DNA from: Pontiellaceae bacterium B12219
Lineage (GTDB): Bacteria > Verrucomicrobiota > Kiritimatiellia > Kiritimatiellales > Pontiellaceae
NCBI GenBank assembly: GCA_029432795.1
Contig: JARNMJ010000010.1
Location: forward strand, 1 to 64,000
Reading direction: 5' to 3'
Length of the DNA stretch: 64,000 nt
Numbering within the stretch: position 1 is the first letter of the stretch; each line of letters starts with the position of its first letter. Below, piece after piece: positions 8,954 through 18,540 of this stretch. Both the position numbers and the translations under genes were made by a program. The notes beneath the pieces are model-generated. The model searched no databases. It was not told the DNA's origin and saw nothing but the letters and a program-made list of their open reading frames with translations.

Positions 8954-8986
8954 AAAAAAGGCCGCCCCGCCGGAGCGGGACGACCT
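8954..8986 (-). terminator. Intrinsic terminator of the giant secreted-protein gene
   Basis: On the minus strand a 12-bp stem (8975-8986 with 8959-8970, three G-T pairs), loop TCCG, followed by a run of six T. It sits just past the stop at 9007. Confidence 0.88.
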
Positions 8987-9006
8987 CAGGGTGCTGTCAG
9001 GCGGTG

Positions 9007-12000
9007 TTACTCCGCTTTTACGCGGTAGAACATCTGGTTATAAGCTTCATGAACCGTGTCGGTGTAAACCCCGTCCACAATATTGGACGCCACCGGTTCG
9101 AATGCGCCGGAGGTCAGGTTGGTGGAAAACTCCACCATGTAGGTTCTTCCGGAGGAGGTCACCCATTCCAGCACACCGTCGTTGAACCCGGTAATGACCA
9201 GCCAGGAGGATCCGTCCACCGGCGAGGTGCCGGCGTAGAATTCGTCGGCGTTGGAAATTCCGTCGCCGTCGAAGTCGTCGCTGCCGAGCACATCGAAGAT
9301 ATCTCCAATGGCGTCGCCACCGTCGGCATCCACAATCTGCTGTTCGAAGCCGTCGTCGAGCCCGTCATTATCCGCATCGGCAAAGACCTCGAGGTCGAGC
9401 CATACGAGACGATGATCGGAACTTCCGTCGGCCTTCGTGAGGTAGTAGTGGATGTCGGTACGGGATGGCCAGTAGACGCCGCCGTTGTGCAGGATGATGC
9501 CATAGCTGACGCCCGGCAGCACATAGTCTGCCCGAAGTCCCCAGCTAGCAGTATCATCGGTGTCGCCGGTATCTTCCTGGCTGCCTGCACTTTCCGGAAC
9601 GAAGGCCGCATTCACGTGGGGGTTGGTCAGGAGCTGGTCGATGGCGTTGTTGTAACTGTCGCCTTCGTCCGCATCCGCATTCTGGTCGCCCATGATCACG
9701 AAGCGCGATCCGGAAGCCAGCTGGTTGGTGACGCCTGCATCGTCATAGATGTAGGCTCCCGCGCCCGGAGTGACGTAGTCTGCCCAGAAACGGATTTCGT
9801 CGTGATTGCGTTTGCCGTTCCAGTCGAACACGTTTGCATCCACATCCGCGTCGCCGTCGTCGAACGTCGGCGGAGTCGGGTGTGAAGCGAGCACGTGTAC
9901 AGTTTCCCCATTCACGTCCACCGGAATATCCCAGTGGCTCTTGGAAGAGAGACGGAATACGTCAAGTTCAGCGGTGGAATAATAGTCCGTTGTGCCATCG
10001 TTCGGCAGCAGCGCACCCGGCATGTCTTTCCAGAGGAATTTCTGGAAGGTGCGGGCGTTGGCGGCATCGATCGGATATTTCGAGAGCAGCACCATACCGT
10101 ACTGACCCGGGAATTCTCCGAAGCCGAAACAGTCATCGGCCGTACCGGAATTGCCGTCGTTGTTCAGGTCGAACCCGGAATCGATCCCCGTGTTGGATTC
10201 CGCAAGGAATACATAGGGGAATACAATCGGCGGCGCACCGTTCTGGCTGATTTCCAGATAGTTGGATTTCAGCCGTTCCACGGCCTGCATTGTGGCATCG
10301 TAGTCGAACTCATTGAGCAGCACGATGTCCGGGTTGGTGCGCTGGATGATCTCCGCCACTTTCTGGACCTGCTCGCTGTCACGCGAAGCGAGCTCTGCGG
10401 TGATGTCACCTTCCGCACTGCGGTTCAGGTAGGCGTTGTAGGTTGCGATCCGCAGGTTGCCCTCTTTGCCCGGCAGTACCGAACCATAGGTGACCTGCAG
10501 CACGTCCACGAGATCCGCCTGGGTCTGGACCACCTGGTTGCTTTCCGCATCCGTTACCGTCAGCGAGACCGTATATAGGCCGGCATCTTCATACAGGTGG
10601 ATCGGGTTTGCCTCGGTGGAGGTTTCGCCATCGCCGAAGTTCCAAAGGTAGGAATAGGGCGTTGTGCCGCTGGTTACATACGGAACGAAGGTCACCGGTT
10701 CGATGGTGGTGTAGTCCGACTGATCGATTGTGAAGTTCACGCTCAGTCCCATGTCGCCGGTGCGCACGATGCGGATGTTGTCCACACCCAGCAGACGGCC
10801 GTCGCCGGGGCCTGTGCCCGTGGTGGTGTAACGGAACGCCACGGTTACGGCACCTACGTAGGCAGAGAGATCCACCGACGCCGACGTCCAGGCACCGTAA
10901 AGATCCCCGGTATCGATGGTGGTGGCCTGCCAGCTTCCGTTAGTGATGTCGGCCGGATAGTCCGTGGTCACCATCACTTCGAGGGATGGGCCGTCGTATT
11001 GGCTGAAGATGTCAAACTGCAATTCGGCATTCGCACCGGCATCGAGTTTCACGATCGGGCCGACGAGCCAGTCCACACTGTTGGTGTCTGCTCCGTATCC
11101 GTTGGCGAAGGCGCCTTTCTGTTCGGCTTCGGTATCGAGGCCCCAGTCGATATTACTCTGTAGGCTGTTGGCGGTAAAGCTCGAATCACCGAGCGTATCG
11201 GCATCATCGAAGTCCTCGCTCATGTAGGTATGGGCATTGGCTCGGAACATAATATTGTCCACCTCCCAGACCCGACTTTGACCGCCACCGGTTCCGGCGG
11301 AGGTGTAACGGAAGGCCACACGCATGTTTTCGCTTTCCGATTCAACCTTCACATTGTCCACGCCGATGCGCGCCCCGCCACCGCTTCCGGTGCTGGTTGT
11401 GGTGTAGCGGAAGGCAACGTTAACGCTGGTGCCCGCGTATGCGGACAGGTCAACAGCAATGTCCTCCCAGGCACCCCAGAACAGATCGCTGTCCAGCGGG
11501 ATGGTGAAGGAATCCCAGGTGCCGTTTACCAGTGGATCGCCGGTTCCGGTGTAGTTGGTCGAAACCAGCACTTCGAGGTCCGGGCCGCCGTATTGGTGGT
11601 ACATCTGGAATTTCAGGGCACCCGCCGCGCCTTCCGGCAGTACAAACGCCGGGGAAATCAGCCAGTCATCGCTGAGGGCATCTGCACCGAATCCATTGGC
11701 AACCATGCCGTACTGGCCGCCGCGTTCTTCGTGCACCCAGTCGGCGTTGCTGGAACGGCTGAATTGTGTGAAGGAACCGATGCCGCCTTCAAACTCTTCG
11801 AGGGCCATCAGCGAAAAGTCGAGTTCGCCGCTGGTTTCAAAGGCATAGCCGCCGGTTGAAGGCATCATGGCCGGGAGGGTCCACCAGCCGGCTTCGGACG
11901 GGCTGCTCATGGTTTCCGGATCATAGTTGCCGGAAGCAAGCATTTCGATTTCCGGTCCGTCATAGTTATAGGCCAGATCCGCCGCGATGGTTTCATCCAT

Positions 12001-14460
12001 GTAAACGTTCAGGTTGAACGCCGGGGTGATGAGCCAATCGATACTGGCGGTATCGGCTCCGTATCCGTTGATACGTGCGAACCACAGGCCGCTGCCGGAC
12101 GGATATTCATAGGTTTCCCAGTCGGCGTTGCTGGCCTCGCTGTGCGTGATCATCGGGCCGAAGCTGCCGGTATCGAAATCTTCGCTCCAGACGACCGGCA
12201 CATTGGCAACCAGCGTGGTGACGGCGACCGTGTCCGAGAAATCGGAAATTCCGAACGGACTGAAAGCCCGCACTTTGTATGTGTAAGCCGTGCTTTCATT
12301 CAGCAGACCGTCGGCGAAGCCTTCGGTGTCCGGAACGAGGCGCGGCTCGTAGATTTCCCAGTTGCTGTCGGCCACTTTCCGCCACAGTTCATAGCCCACT
12401 TCGTTGGTGGCCACGTCGGCCCAGGTGAGTTCAATGTCCGCCACGGAGAGGGCGGTGCCGACCAGGTTGGTCGGGGCTTCCGGTACCGGCCCGGTCACGC
12501 GGGATTCGGTGCCGATCAGCGCGAGATCGAAGCTACTGTCGGAACTGCCGCCGCTGCTCTGGTGCACTTCAACGGCAACCACATTGGTTCCTGCCACGAG
12601 GAGCGCCGGATCAAGCGTCAGCTCATAATATTCATTTTCATCGCCGGCATCGTTGGCGGTGGTGATGTAGGTAATTTCACCGTTCGGCATACTGGAGCGC
12701 GCGGCTTCGATACCGTTGATGTAAACCACGGCCCCGTCATCGCGCAGTAGTTGTGCGTTGAGTTTGATGACGTCCGCTGGATCCGTGACATTGAAGGTTT
12801 TACGGAAGTAGGCGGTGATGTGTTTGTCGGATGCATTCGCGCCGTAGCTGATGACGGTCACTTCGTCGCCGTCGCCGTAACCAAGCTGTGCGTCGCCAGC
12901 CATCCATGTGCTGTCGTCAAAGGCAAGGACGGTCCAGTTGGTTCCCTGGTCGGAACCGTCGTCGAGATAGTTCCACTCGGCCCCGGGGGCAATATATTCG
13001 TTCTGCTCAACGTCCGCACCGCGGAAGATGCCGCCGAGAGAATCGTTCGGATAGATGGTGAGGACTTCGCCGGAAAGCGGCTGCCAGAGGTCGAGGCCGT
13101 CCGGCATGGCGTAGGGGTCGAGATCCTGCTCGGCCTGCGTGAGCGGGGTAACGGTTTCCGGATCGTAGAGGTTTCCGGCATTGAATTCGTCAATGCTGCC
13201 GAACCGCACCGTGCGGATATCCATTTTCGGTTCCGGTGCGGTGTGTACCTGGATCAGCTTAAACTGCCAGAAGGAGTCGGAGGCGAGGGTCCAGGTTTTA
13301 TCGTCGTCCATCGGGCGGGTCGGAGCACCCCAGCTGCCTTCACCGATAAACAAAGTTCCGTTGGTGAGGTTGCGGGTGAAATTCTGAAAGCTGCCCGGTG
13401 CGGTGCTGGGTTCCAACGGGTAGGTGTATTTGGTCATGTGGGTGTCGGACTCAACCGCCAGATCCATGCCGTAGTTGTAGAACGCATCCGCCCAGGCGGC
13501 GATGCGACCGGTCCCTTCCGCTTTGCCGCTGGTGTGCGGGCGCATGGGGCGGTGGTAGCTGGCGACCTGCCAGGTCGCTGCGTTGGATGCCTTGGCGAGT
13601 TCGTTGGAGAGCCATGCAGTCTGGGCATCCCATGCGGCTGCGCTCTGACCGTCGAAGGCTCCGTATCCCACGCCCGGTTCCAATTCGGAGTTCAGGGCCC
13701 AGACACGCATCTGGTCGCCGCCAACCGGGAAATGGCCGTAGGCATCCGGGTTCTGGACGTTGAAGATGCGCTGCATCATGTCGACCATGTCGTTTTCGTG
13801 GTTCCCATGTTGCGGAATGATGGGATAGATGCGGCCGTCGGAGCTGATGGTGGCCTGCCACTCGTCGAGCCACTGACGCCATTCGTCGTTGGTTCCGTCA
13901 TCCATATAGTCGCCGCCGTAGACAATAAAGAGCGGGCGGATACGCGAGATGAGGTTCATGCCCCAGCGCCGCGGATCGTCGTTGGTGCGGGAGTCGCCGC
14001 CGGCCACAAAGGTGAAATCCGAGGGTGTGTCCGGTGCGGTTTTAAACCACATGGGTGAACTCGCCCCTTCCGAATCGAGGATCTCGAAATAGTAGGCGGT
14101 GTCGGCCGAAAGTCCGGTCAGATCGATGAAGTGGCTGGTGAAGGGCGAACCTTCCGCCGTCAGGGCGTTGTCATAATAATGACTGACGACCGAGGTGTTG
14201 GTTGCTGCTCCGGTCATGCCCGCGTTGGTGCTGTACCGCACGCCGACGGGTGTGCCGCTGGATTGTTCCCAGCCGATGGTTGCTGTACTCGCCGGATCGT
14301 CTGTCCATACCAGACGGTATCGTTCGGTCGCTGCATTAACGATGGACGGCATCGCCAGGCTCAGAGCGGCTAATGCGGCGGCTGCCGCAAAACCTCTCTT
14401 TATTCGGGGGCTATTGTGCCGCATTGAATGTGCGGCACGGGTATGTTCTGAGCTGTGCAT
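9007..14460 (-). CDS. Giant secreted phosphoesterase / EEP nuclease-phosphatase multidomain protein
   Basis: 1817 residues. The ATG at 14460 is chosen because AGGAGG lies 9 nt upstream; a signal peptide follows (1-43, ending PSIVNA). Approximate order: purple-acid-phosphatase-like Fn3 domain (44-140); calcineurin-type metallophosphoesterase (150-360: GGDSR, YGGDYMDDG, QHGNHEND, ESDTH); galactose-binding-like domain (480-650); Fn3 (660-750); three MAM/'choice-of-anchor J'-like beta sandwiches (760-860, 890-1040, 1080-1230), each with NGYGAD...DWLI/V and VAFRYTT motifs; PKD (1240-1317, YLWNFGDGETST); endonuclease/exonuclease/phosphatase domain (1330-1690: RIATYNAYLNR, DIVLLNEFDYD, MGDQNADAD, SSDHRLVWLDLE); calcium-binding thrombospondin type 3 repeats (1700-1745); C-terminal beta tail. 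Probably an extracellular or surface enzyme releasing phosphate from organophosphates or DNA. It is monocistronic with its own terminator. Confidence 0.88.
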   Translation of the reverse strand: MHSSEHTRAAHSMRHNSPRIKRGFAAAAALAALSLAMPSIVNAATERYRLVWTDDPASTATIGWEQSSGTPVGVRYSTNAGMTGAATNTSVVSHYYDNALTAEGSPFTSHFIDLTGLSADTAYYFEILDSEGASSPMWFKTAPDTPSDFTFVAGGDSRTNDDPRRWGMNLISRIRPLFIVYGGDYMDDGTNDEWRQWLDEWQATISSDGRIYPIIPQHGNHENDMVDMMQRIFNVQNPDAYGHFPVGGDQMRVWALNSELEPGVGYGAFDGQSAAAWDAQTAWLSNELAKASNAATWQVASYHRPMRPHTSGKAEGTGRIAAWADAFYNYGMDLAVESDTHMTKYTYPLEPSTAPGSFQNFTRNLTNGTLFIGEGSWGAPTRPMDDDKTWTLASDSFWQFKLIQVHTAPEPKMDIRTVRFGSIDEFNAGNLYDPETVTPLTQAEQDLDPYAMPDGLDLWQPLSGEVLTIYPNDSLGGIFRGADVEQNEYIAPGAEWNYLDDGSDQGTNWTVLAFDDSTWMAGDAQLGYGDGDEVTVISYGANASDKHITAYFRKTFNVTDPADVIKLNAQLLRDDGAVVYINGIEAARSSMPNGEITYITTANDAGDENEYYELTLDPALLVAGTNVVAVEVHQSSGGSSDSSFDLALIGTESRVTGPVPEAPTNLVGTALSVADIELTWADVATNEVGYELWRKVADSNWEIYEPRLVPDTEGFADGLLNESTAYTYKVRAFSPFGISDFSDTVAVTTLVANVPVVWSEDFDTGSFGPMITHSEASNADWETYEYPSGSGLWFARINGYGADTASIDWLITPAFNLNVYMDETIAADLAYNYDGPEIEMLASGNYDPETMSSPSEAGWWTLPAMMPSTGGYAFETSGELDFSLMALEEFEGGIGSFTQFSRSSNADWVHEERGGQYGMVANGFGADALSDDWLISPAFVLPEGAAGALKFQMYHQYGGPDLEVLVSTNYTGTGDPLVNGTWDSFTIPLDSDLFWGAWEDIAVDLSAYAGTSVNVAFRYTTTSTGSGGGARIGVDNVKVESESENMRVAFRYTSAGTGGGQSRVWEVDNIMFRANAHTYMSEDFDDADTLGDSSFTANSLQSNIDWGLDTEAEQKGAFANGYGADTNSVDWLVGPIVKLDAGANAELQFDIFSQYDGPSLEVMVTTDYPADITNGSWQATTIDTGDLYGAWTSASVDLSAYVGAVTVAFRYTTTGTGPGDGRLLGVDNIRIVRTGDMGLSVNFTIDQSDYTTIEPVTFVPYVTSGTTPYSYLWNFGDGETSTEANPIHLYEDAGLYTVSLTVTDAESNQVVQTQADLVDVLQVTYGSVLPGKEGNLRIATYNAYLNRSAEGDITAELASRDSEQVQKVAEIIQRTNPDIVLLNEFDYDATMQAVERLKSNYLEISQNGAPPIVFPYVFLAESNTGIDSGFDLNNDGNSGTADDCFGFGEFPGQYGMVLLSKYPIDAANARTFQKFLWKDMPGALLPNDGTTDYYSTAELDVFRLSSKSHWDIPVDVNGETVHVLASHPTPPTFDDGDADVDANVFDWNGKRNHDEIRFWADYVTPGAGAYIYDDAGVTNQLASGSRFVIMGDQNADADEGDSYNNAIDQLLTNPHVNAAFVPESAGSQEDTGDTDDTASWGLRADYVLPGVSYGIILHNGGVYWPSRTDIHYYLTKADGSSDHRLVWLDLEVFADADNDGLDDGFEQQIVDADGGDAIGDIFDVLGSDDFDGDGISNADEFYAGTSPVDGSSWLVITGFNDGVLEWVTSSGRTYMVEFSTNLTSGAFEPVASNIVDGVYTDTVHEAYNQMFYRVKAE

Positions 14461-14643
14461 TTCAGTTTTCCTCCTAGTTGGAAAGCGACCGGTTTTATTT
14501 TCCGGGCATTGCGCTTTCCGGGTTATGATTTGGGTTAAATTCGTTTTCGAAAAAGCACTGAAAGCAGTGTCTTTCGAAAACAATAAATGAACCCTGAGGA
14601 GGGGCTGTTAGCAGGAGCCTAAGACCTTATGAGTAAAAGGTGA

Positions 14644-15330
14644 CTAGTTTACTCGGGTAATGTGAGGGTTGGTCGTGTCGGCGTTTGAGGAATGTTTGGA
14701 ACCTATTACGACATTCGTTTTTTCGAATGCTTTTAATTGTTCGAGCATGGCGGCGTCGTTTTTCAAGTCTCCGCCCAGGCGACCATATTCGATGATGGCT
14801 TCCTCATAGGACCAGTTTTGAACTTTCATACGATAGGCCGCGCCGAAAATTCCGGCGCGATGTGAACCGCCTTTGCAATGGACAAAGAAGGGGCCTGATT
14901 CATTTTCCAGGACCCGAAAGTAAGTTTCGAAATCTTCTGCGGTAGGGCCGGGATTGACGAACGGAATTTCAACCAGGTTAAAGCCGTATGTTTCACAGAA
15001 AGCCCGTTCTTCCTCCGAGGGCGTAATACTGATGATGGTTTTAATGCCAATCTCATCAAAGGCTTCGAGGGCAAGGTCCGGGGCATAGGGCTCGCCACCC
15101 CGGTAGAAAGAATTGTCGTATTTCACAACATAATTCATAAGGCCTACCAGATGGCCCATTACCCGGTAGTTTTCATTTTCAGGGGGCAGAATGACTTTTT
15201 CGTTTTGATGGGTTGCGCCGGAAATGCCGTCAACCACTTTTGGGTGTTCTGTCGTTTTGCTCTGGCAGGCGGTCAGCATTGTGAATAGAGCGGCGGATAC
15301 AAAAAGTGATAAGGTTGGAATAAGTTTCAT
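14644..15330 (-). CDS. Lipoprotein with protein-tyrosine-phosphatase-like domain
   Basis: 228 residues. A lipoprotein signal peptide ends in LTAC (Cys22), so the protein is likely anchored in the outer or inner membrane. The body is a dual-specificity/tyrosine-phosphatase-like fold: YDNSFYRGGEPYAPD, then DEIGIKTIISI, and the active-site P-loop HCKGGSHRAGIFGAAYRM, a full HCx5R motif. The second loop residue set (NPGPTAEDF) is where a general acid would sit. Extracytoplasmic relatives act on phosphoinositides, phytate or phosphoproteins; the substrate is unknown. It is divergent from the DtxR-like gene (170 bp shared upstream region). Confidence 0.82.
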   Translation of the reverse strand: MKLIPTLSLFVSAALFTMLTACQSKTTEHPKVVDGISGATHQNEKVILPPENENYRVMGHLVGLMNYVVKYDNSFYRGGEPYAPDLALEAFDEIGIKTIISITPSEEERAFCETYGFNLVEIPFVNPGPTAEDFETYFRVLENESGPFFVHCKGGSHRAGIFGAAYRMKVQNWSYEEAIIEYGRLGGDLKNDAAMLEQLKAFEKTNVVIGSKHSSNADTTNPHITRVN

Positions 15331-15499
15331 AATACGGTTCCCAAGGTTGAATACGCAGACTGTTCAATATTTCCAGGGTGGGAGTAAATGGGGGTATCGT
15401 TAAAAATTGATCAAATTGTTAACGAGCCACAAATGATCGGGGGATGGGAACTGATAAATACTGGAGGCCTGGAGTTGTCACACCAGTTTAGTTTTTGAT

Positions 15500-15997
15500 A
15501 TGCATCTTCGCATGAACCCTCCCGTATTAAGTGCCAGTCTTGAGGATTATCTGGAGACGATTTTCTTTCTCTCTCGAGAGGAGGAAAAGACGCGTCCGAA
15601 GGATATCGCGGATCGTCTGCATGTTCGGGCGGCTTCGGTGACGGGTGCGCTGAAGGCACTGGCGGATAAGGGGTTGGTGAATTATGCTCCTTACGCGTCG
15701 GTTACGTTGACCGATCAGGGTCGGTCGATCGCCTCCAAGATTGCGGGAAAACATGAAGCATTACTGCATTTTTTCACGCAGGTTCTGGGGGTTGAGGCTT
15801 CGGAGGCGGAAGAGTTTGCCTGCTCGATGGAGCACTCGATTCCAGACCATATATTGCAACGGCTGGTCCGTTTTGCGGAATATACGGAAAAGTGCCCGAA
15901 TTTTAATGCAAACTGGCAGGAGAATGCAGAGGAATATTTCTGCCGGGCACAGGGATGCGAATCCGGACGCTGCGAAAAATGCCGGTTGGTTGATTAA
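15500..15997 (+). CDS. DtxR/MntR-family metal-dependent regulator
   Basis: 165 residues; a second ATG at 15512 is an equally good start. N-terminal winged helix (SASLEDYLETIFFLSREEEKTRPKDIADRLHVRAASVTGALKALADKGLVNY), then a dimerisation domain with the metal-ligand motif ACSMEHSI (Cys, Glu, His arranged as in DtxR/IdeR). There is no SH3-like third domain, as in MntR. The tail is unusual: CRAQGCESGRCEKCRLVD, five Cys within about 20 residues including a CxxC pair, which could bind another metal. It would bind DNA with Fe(II) or Mn(II) as co-repressor. No transporter gene is adjacent; the divergent neighbour is the phosphatase lipoprotein. Confidence 0.87.
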   Translation: MHLRMNPPVLSASLEDYLETIFFLSREEEKTRPKDIADRLHVRAASVTGALKALADKGLVNYAPYASVTLTDQGRSIASKIAGKHEALLHFFTQVLGVEASEAEEFACSMEHSIPDHILQRLVRFAEYTEKCPNFNANWQENAEEYFCRAQGCESGRCEKCRLVD

Positions 15998-16014
15998 CTT
16001 CCAGTGCCTGAAAC

Positions 16015-18537
16015 TCAGTTCAGGTAGCGGTTGATCATATCGAAGAGGGCCTCTTTTTTAACCGGCTTCGGCACATAGTCGTCCATGCCGGCTTCCAGAC
16101 ATTTTTCCCGGTCGCCCTGCATGGCATTGGCGGTGAGCGCAATAATCGGGATGCGCGATCCGGCACTTTGCTCATTTTCAAAGGTGCGGATTTGCCGGGA
16201 TGCTTCATAGCCATCCATGCGCGGCATCTGGCAGTCCATAAAGATGAGGTCGTACTGCACATCGGACATTATTTTATGCAAAGCGACTTCTCCGTTTTCT
16301 GCCACATCCACTTCGAAGCCACCTTTGGAGAGCATACGCTTTGCGACGGTCTGATTGACCAGATTATCTTCTGTAACCAGAATTCGCCGTGATTCAACCT
16401 TTGTAATGGAGGAACGTTCCATGGTTGGTTTCGGAGTGGTTTGCGGCAGCGGGCTGGCGACCGGGGCATCGAGTTCATAACCCAGCGCACCGGCAGTTTT
16501 AATCAGCAGATTCGAGAGCCGGATCGGTTTAATCAGGTTTGCAGTCAGACCGGCACGGTCCAGCGTTCGGAAATCGCGGTTGGTGATGGAGCAGATGACA
16601 AAGAGGGGGAGCTGCTTGAATCCGGGGCGCAGGAAAAAGGGAGCGTCTGTGTTGCAGGCCAGATGTTCGCTGATGAAGATGAGCCGATATGGGGTTTCGC
16701 TCGCTTTCTGTTCTGCCTCTTTCAGTGTTCCGGAAATCTCGGCGGTGAGGCCCCAGCGGTTCAGCCATTCCGCCAATGAATGCCCCATAATTTTCTTTTC
16801 ATCAATAATCAATACCGGCTCATGTTTAAACAGGGAGGCGTCGATGACGGAGTGGCAGGGTGTTTGCGGAACAGGCAAATTCAGCCGGAACCAGAATACG
16901 GAGCCTTTGCCCAATTCGCTTTCCATGCCGATTTTTCCGCCCATCAGGTTGACCAGCTGTTTGCAAATGGCCAGCCCGAGTCCGGTGCCTCCGAATTCGC
17001 GGGTCGTGGAGGAATCGCCCTGGGAAAACTTTTTGAACAGCTGGGGCAATTCGTCGCGGGATACACCGATGCCGGTATCTTTGATGGTGAACTGGATCGA
17101 GGTTTCGCTCTCGGTTCCGGCAACGGCTTCAATATCAATGAGCACATAGCCTTCTTTGGTGAATTTCAGTGCGTTGCTTGCAAGGTTCATGAGAATCTGC
17201 CGAATGCGTCCCAGATCGCCTACCACATAGGCCGGGGTGTTCGGAGAATAACGCAGGATGAGCTCGACCCCTTTTTCAAGGGCGGTGGGCGTCAGCAGAT
17301 CGGTGATGTGTTCGCAGATCTCGCGTAAATCGAAGGGTTTGCATTCCAGGTCCAGTTTTCCGGCTTCAATTTTAGAGAAGTCCAGAATGTCGTTCAGCAG
17401 GGTCAGCAGTGAATCGCCTGAGGTTTGGATGATCCGCAGATATTCCCGTTGATCTGCAGAGAGCTCGCTGTCGTTCAGCAGGCTGGCGGTTCCGATGATT
17501 CCATTCATCGGAGTGCGGATCTCGTGACTCATACTGGCGAGAAAATCGGATTTTGCGCGGGTGGCCTGTTCTGCCCGTTCCCGGGCAACGAGCAGCTGCC
17601 GGTTGGCCTGTTCGAGACTTTCCCGCGCATCGTTGGCGTCTTCCATCATACCCATAATGATATGCTGATTTTCTTCCAGCTCGCGGCTGCGCTTGTCGAG
17701 CAACCGATTGGCTTCTTTCATTTCAAGCTCGTACTCTTTCCGGTCGGTGATTTCAAGCAGGGTTCCGGCCATGCGGATTGGGGTCTGCTCTGAATCGCGC
17801 TCAATCACGCGTCCGCGGTCGAGCACCCAGATCCAGTCCGAGGGGCCGCGTTTGAGACGATACTCGCAGGCATAGGTTTCGGTCTGCCCGTTCATATGCT
17901 GGATCAGCGTGCGGTTCAGTTTTTCGTAGTCATCCGGATGCGTGTATTCTTTGCGCCAGTCCATTTCTGGGTCCAACTCATTCACCTGAAATCCGAGAAT
18001 GGCTCCGAACCGTTCATTAAACGTGTAGCTGTTTCGCGAAATATTCCAATCCCAGTATCCCAGGTCGCCGCCATGAAGAATAAGCTCCATATTGTCGCGT
18101 GCGCGTGCGGCTTCAGCTTCGATTCGCTTGCGCTCAATGATCTCGCGTTTGAGTTCGGCATTATAGCGCTCGGCATCTTCCATTATGCTCAGCAGGGCCT
18201 TGCGATGTTTTTTCAGGTCGAGTGTTTCGGTTTCCAGAAACTCATTGGCTCTCATGAGCTCCTGAACCACATTGAGTGTGTCGTGCAGTTCGCTATTGCG
18301 CTCATACTCTTCGTCTTCCAGATTCCCGCCAATGAGACGGCCGAGCATGTAGCCGAGAATAATCATGAGAATGACGGCGACGGCCATGAGTAATGGCAGA
18401 TTTACATTATCCTGTTTTGACAGGAGAAAGGTGCTGGCGGCCAATAGCATGGATGCAAGCGAAAAGATAACGGCAAAGATGCGCCCGAGGCGCCCTTTGA
18501 TTTGCGGTCTGGCCGGAATTTTTTTGTGCGTGCTCAT
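16015..18537 (-). CDS. Hybrid sensor histidine kinase with one PAS and two receiver domains
   Basis: 840 residues, inner membrane. Two helices (about 19-40 and 48-68) with almost no periplasmic loop, a coiled coil, a PAS/PAC domain (about 145-270, GDLGYWDWNISRNSYTFNERFG), another coiled coil, then HisKA with the H-box FLASMSHEIRTPMNGIIG and HATPase_c (DTGIGVSRDEL, FGGTGLGLAI). The first receiver (about 585-700) lacks an obvious phospho-acceptor Asp (RLIFISEH) and is likely a pseudo-receiver. The second (about 720-838) is intact: EDN, IFMDCQMPRMDG, ALTANA. No response-regulator gene lies beside it, so phosphotransfer would end in this receiver or a distant Hpt protein. It is third in a tight operon, 3 nt after the previous stop. 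Confidence 0.92.
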   Translation of the reverse strand: MSTHKKIPARPQIKGRLGRIFAVIFSLASMLLAASTFLLSKQDNVNLPLLMAVAVILMIILGYMLGRLIGGNLEDEEYERNSELHDTLNVVQELMRANEFLETETLDLKKHRKALLSIMEDAERYNAELKREIIERKRIEAEAARARDNMELILHGGDLGYWDWNISRNSYTFNERFGAILGFQVNELDPEMDWRKEYTHPDDYEKLNRTLIQHMNGQTETYACEYRLKRGPSDWIWVLDRGRVIERDSEQTPIRMAGTLLEITDRKEYELEMKEANRLLDKRSRELEENQHIIMGMMEDANDARESLEQANRQLLVARERAEQATRAKSDFLASMSHEIRTPMNGIIGTASLLNDSELSADQREYLRIIQTSGDSLLTLLNDILDFSKIEAGKLDLECKPFDLREICEHITDLLTPTALEKGVELILRYSPNTPAYVVGDLGRIRQILMNLASNALKFTKEGYVLIDIEAVAGTESETSIQFTIKDTGIGVSRDELPQLFKKFSQGDSSTTREFGGTGLGLAICKQLVNLMGGKIGMESELGKGSVFWFRLNLPVPQTPCHSVIDASLFKHEPVLIIDEKKIMGHSLAEWLNRWGLTAEISGTLKEAEQKASETPYRLIFISEHLACNTDAPFFLRPGFKQLPLFVICSITNRDFRTLDRAGLTANLIKPIRLSNLLIKTAGALGYELDAPVASPLPQTTPKPTMERSSITKVESRRILVTEDNLVNQTVAKRMLSKGGFEVDVAENGEVALHKIMSDVQYDLIFMDCQMPRMDGYEASRQIRTFENEQSAGSRIPIIALTANAMQGDREKCLEAGMDDYVPKPVKKEALFDMINRYLN

Positions 18538-18540
18538 GCG

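Noticed and set aside
12751-14058. 435-codon open frame on the plus strand opposite the giant secreted-protein gene
   Set aside because: Antisense shadow: no domain motif, composition follows the codon pattern of the real gene, no ribosome site. Similar long shadows at 9004-9885, 37801-39129, 50486-51907 and 53004-54434 were rejected likewise.
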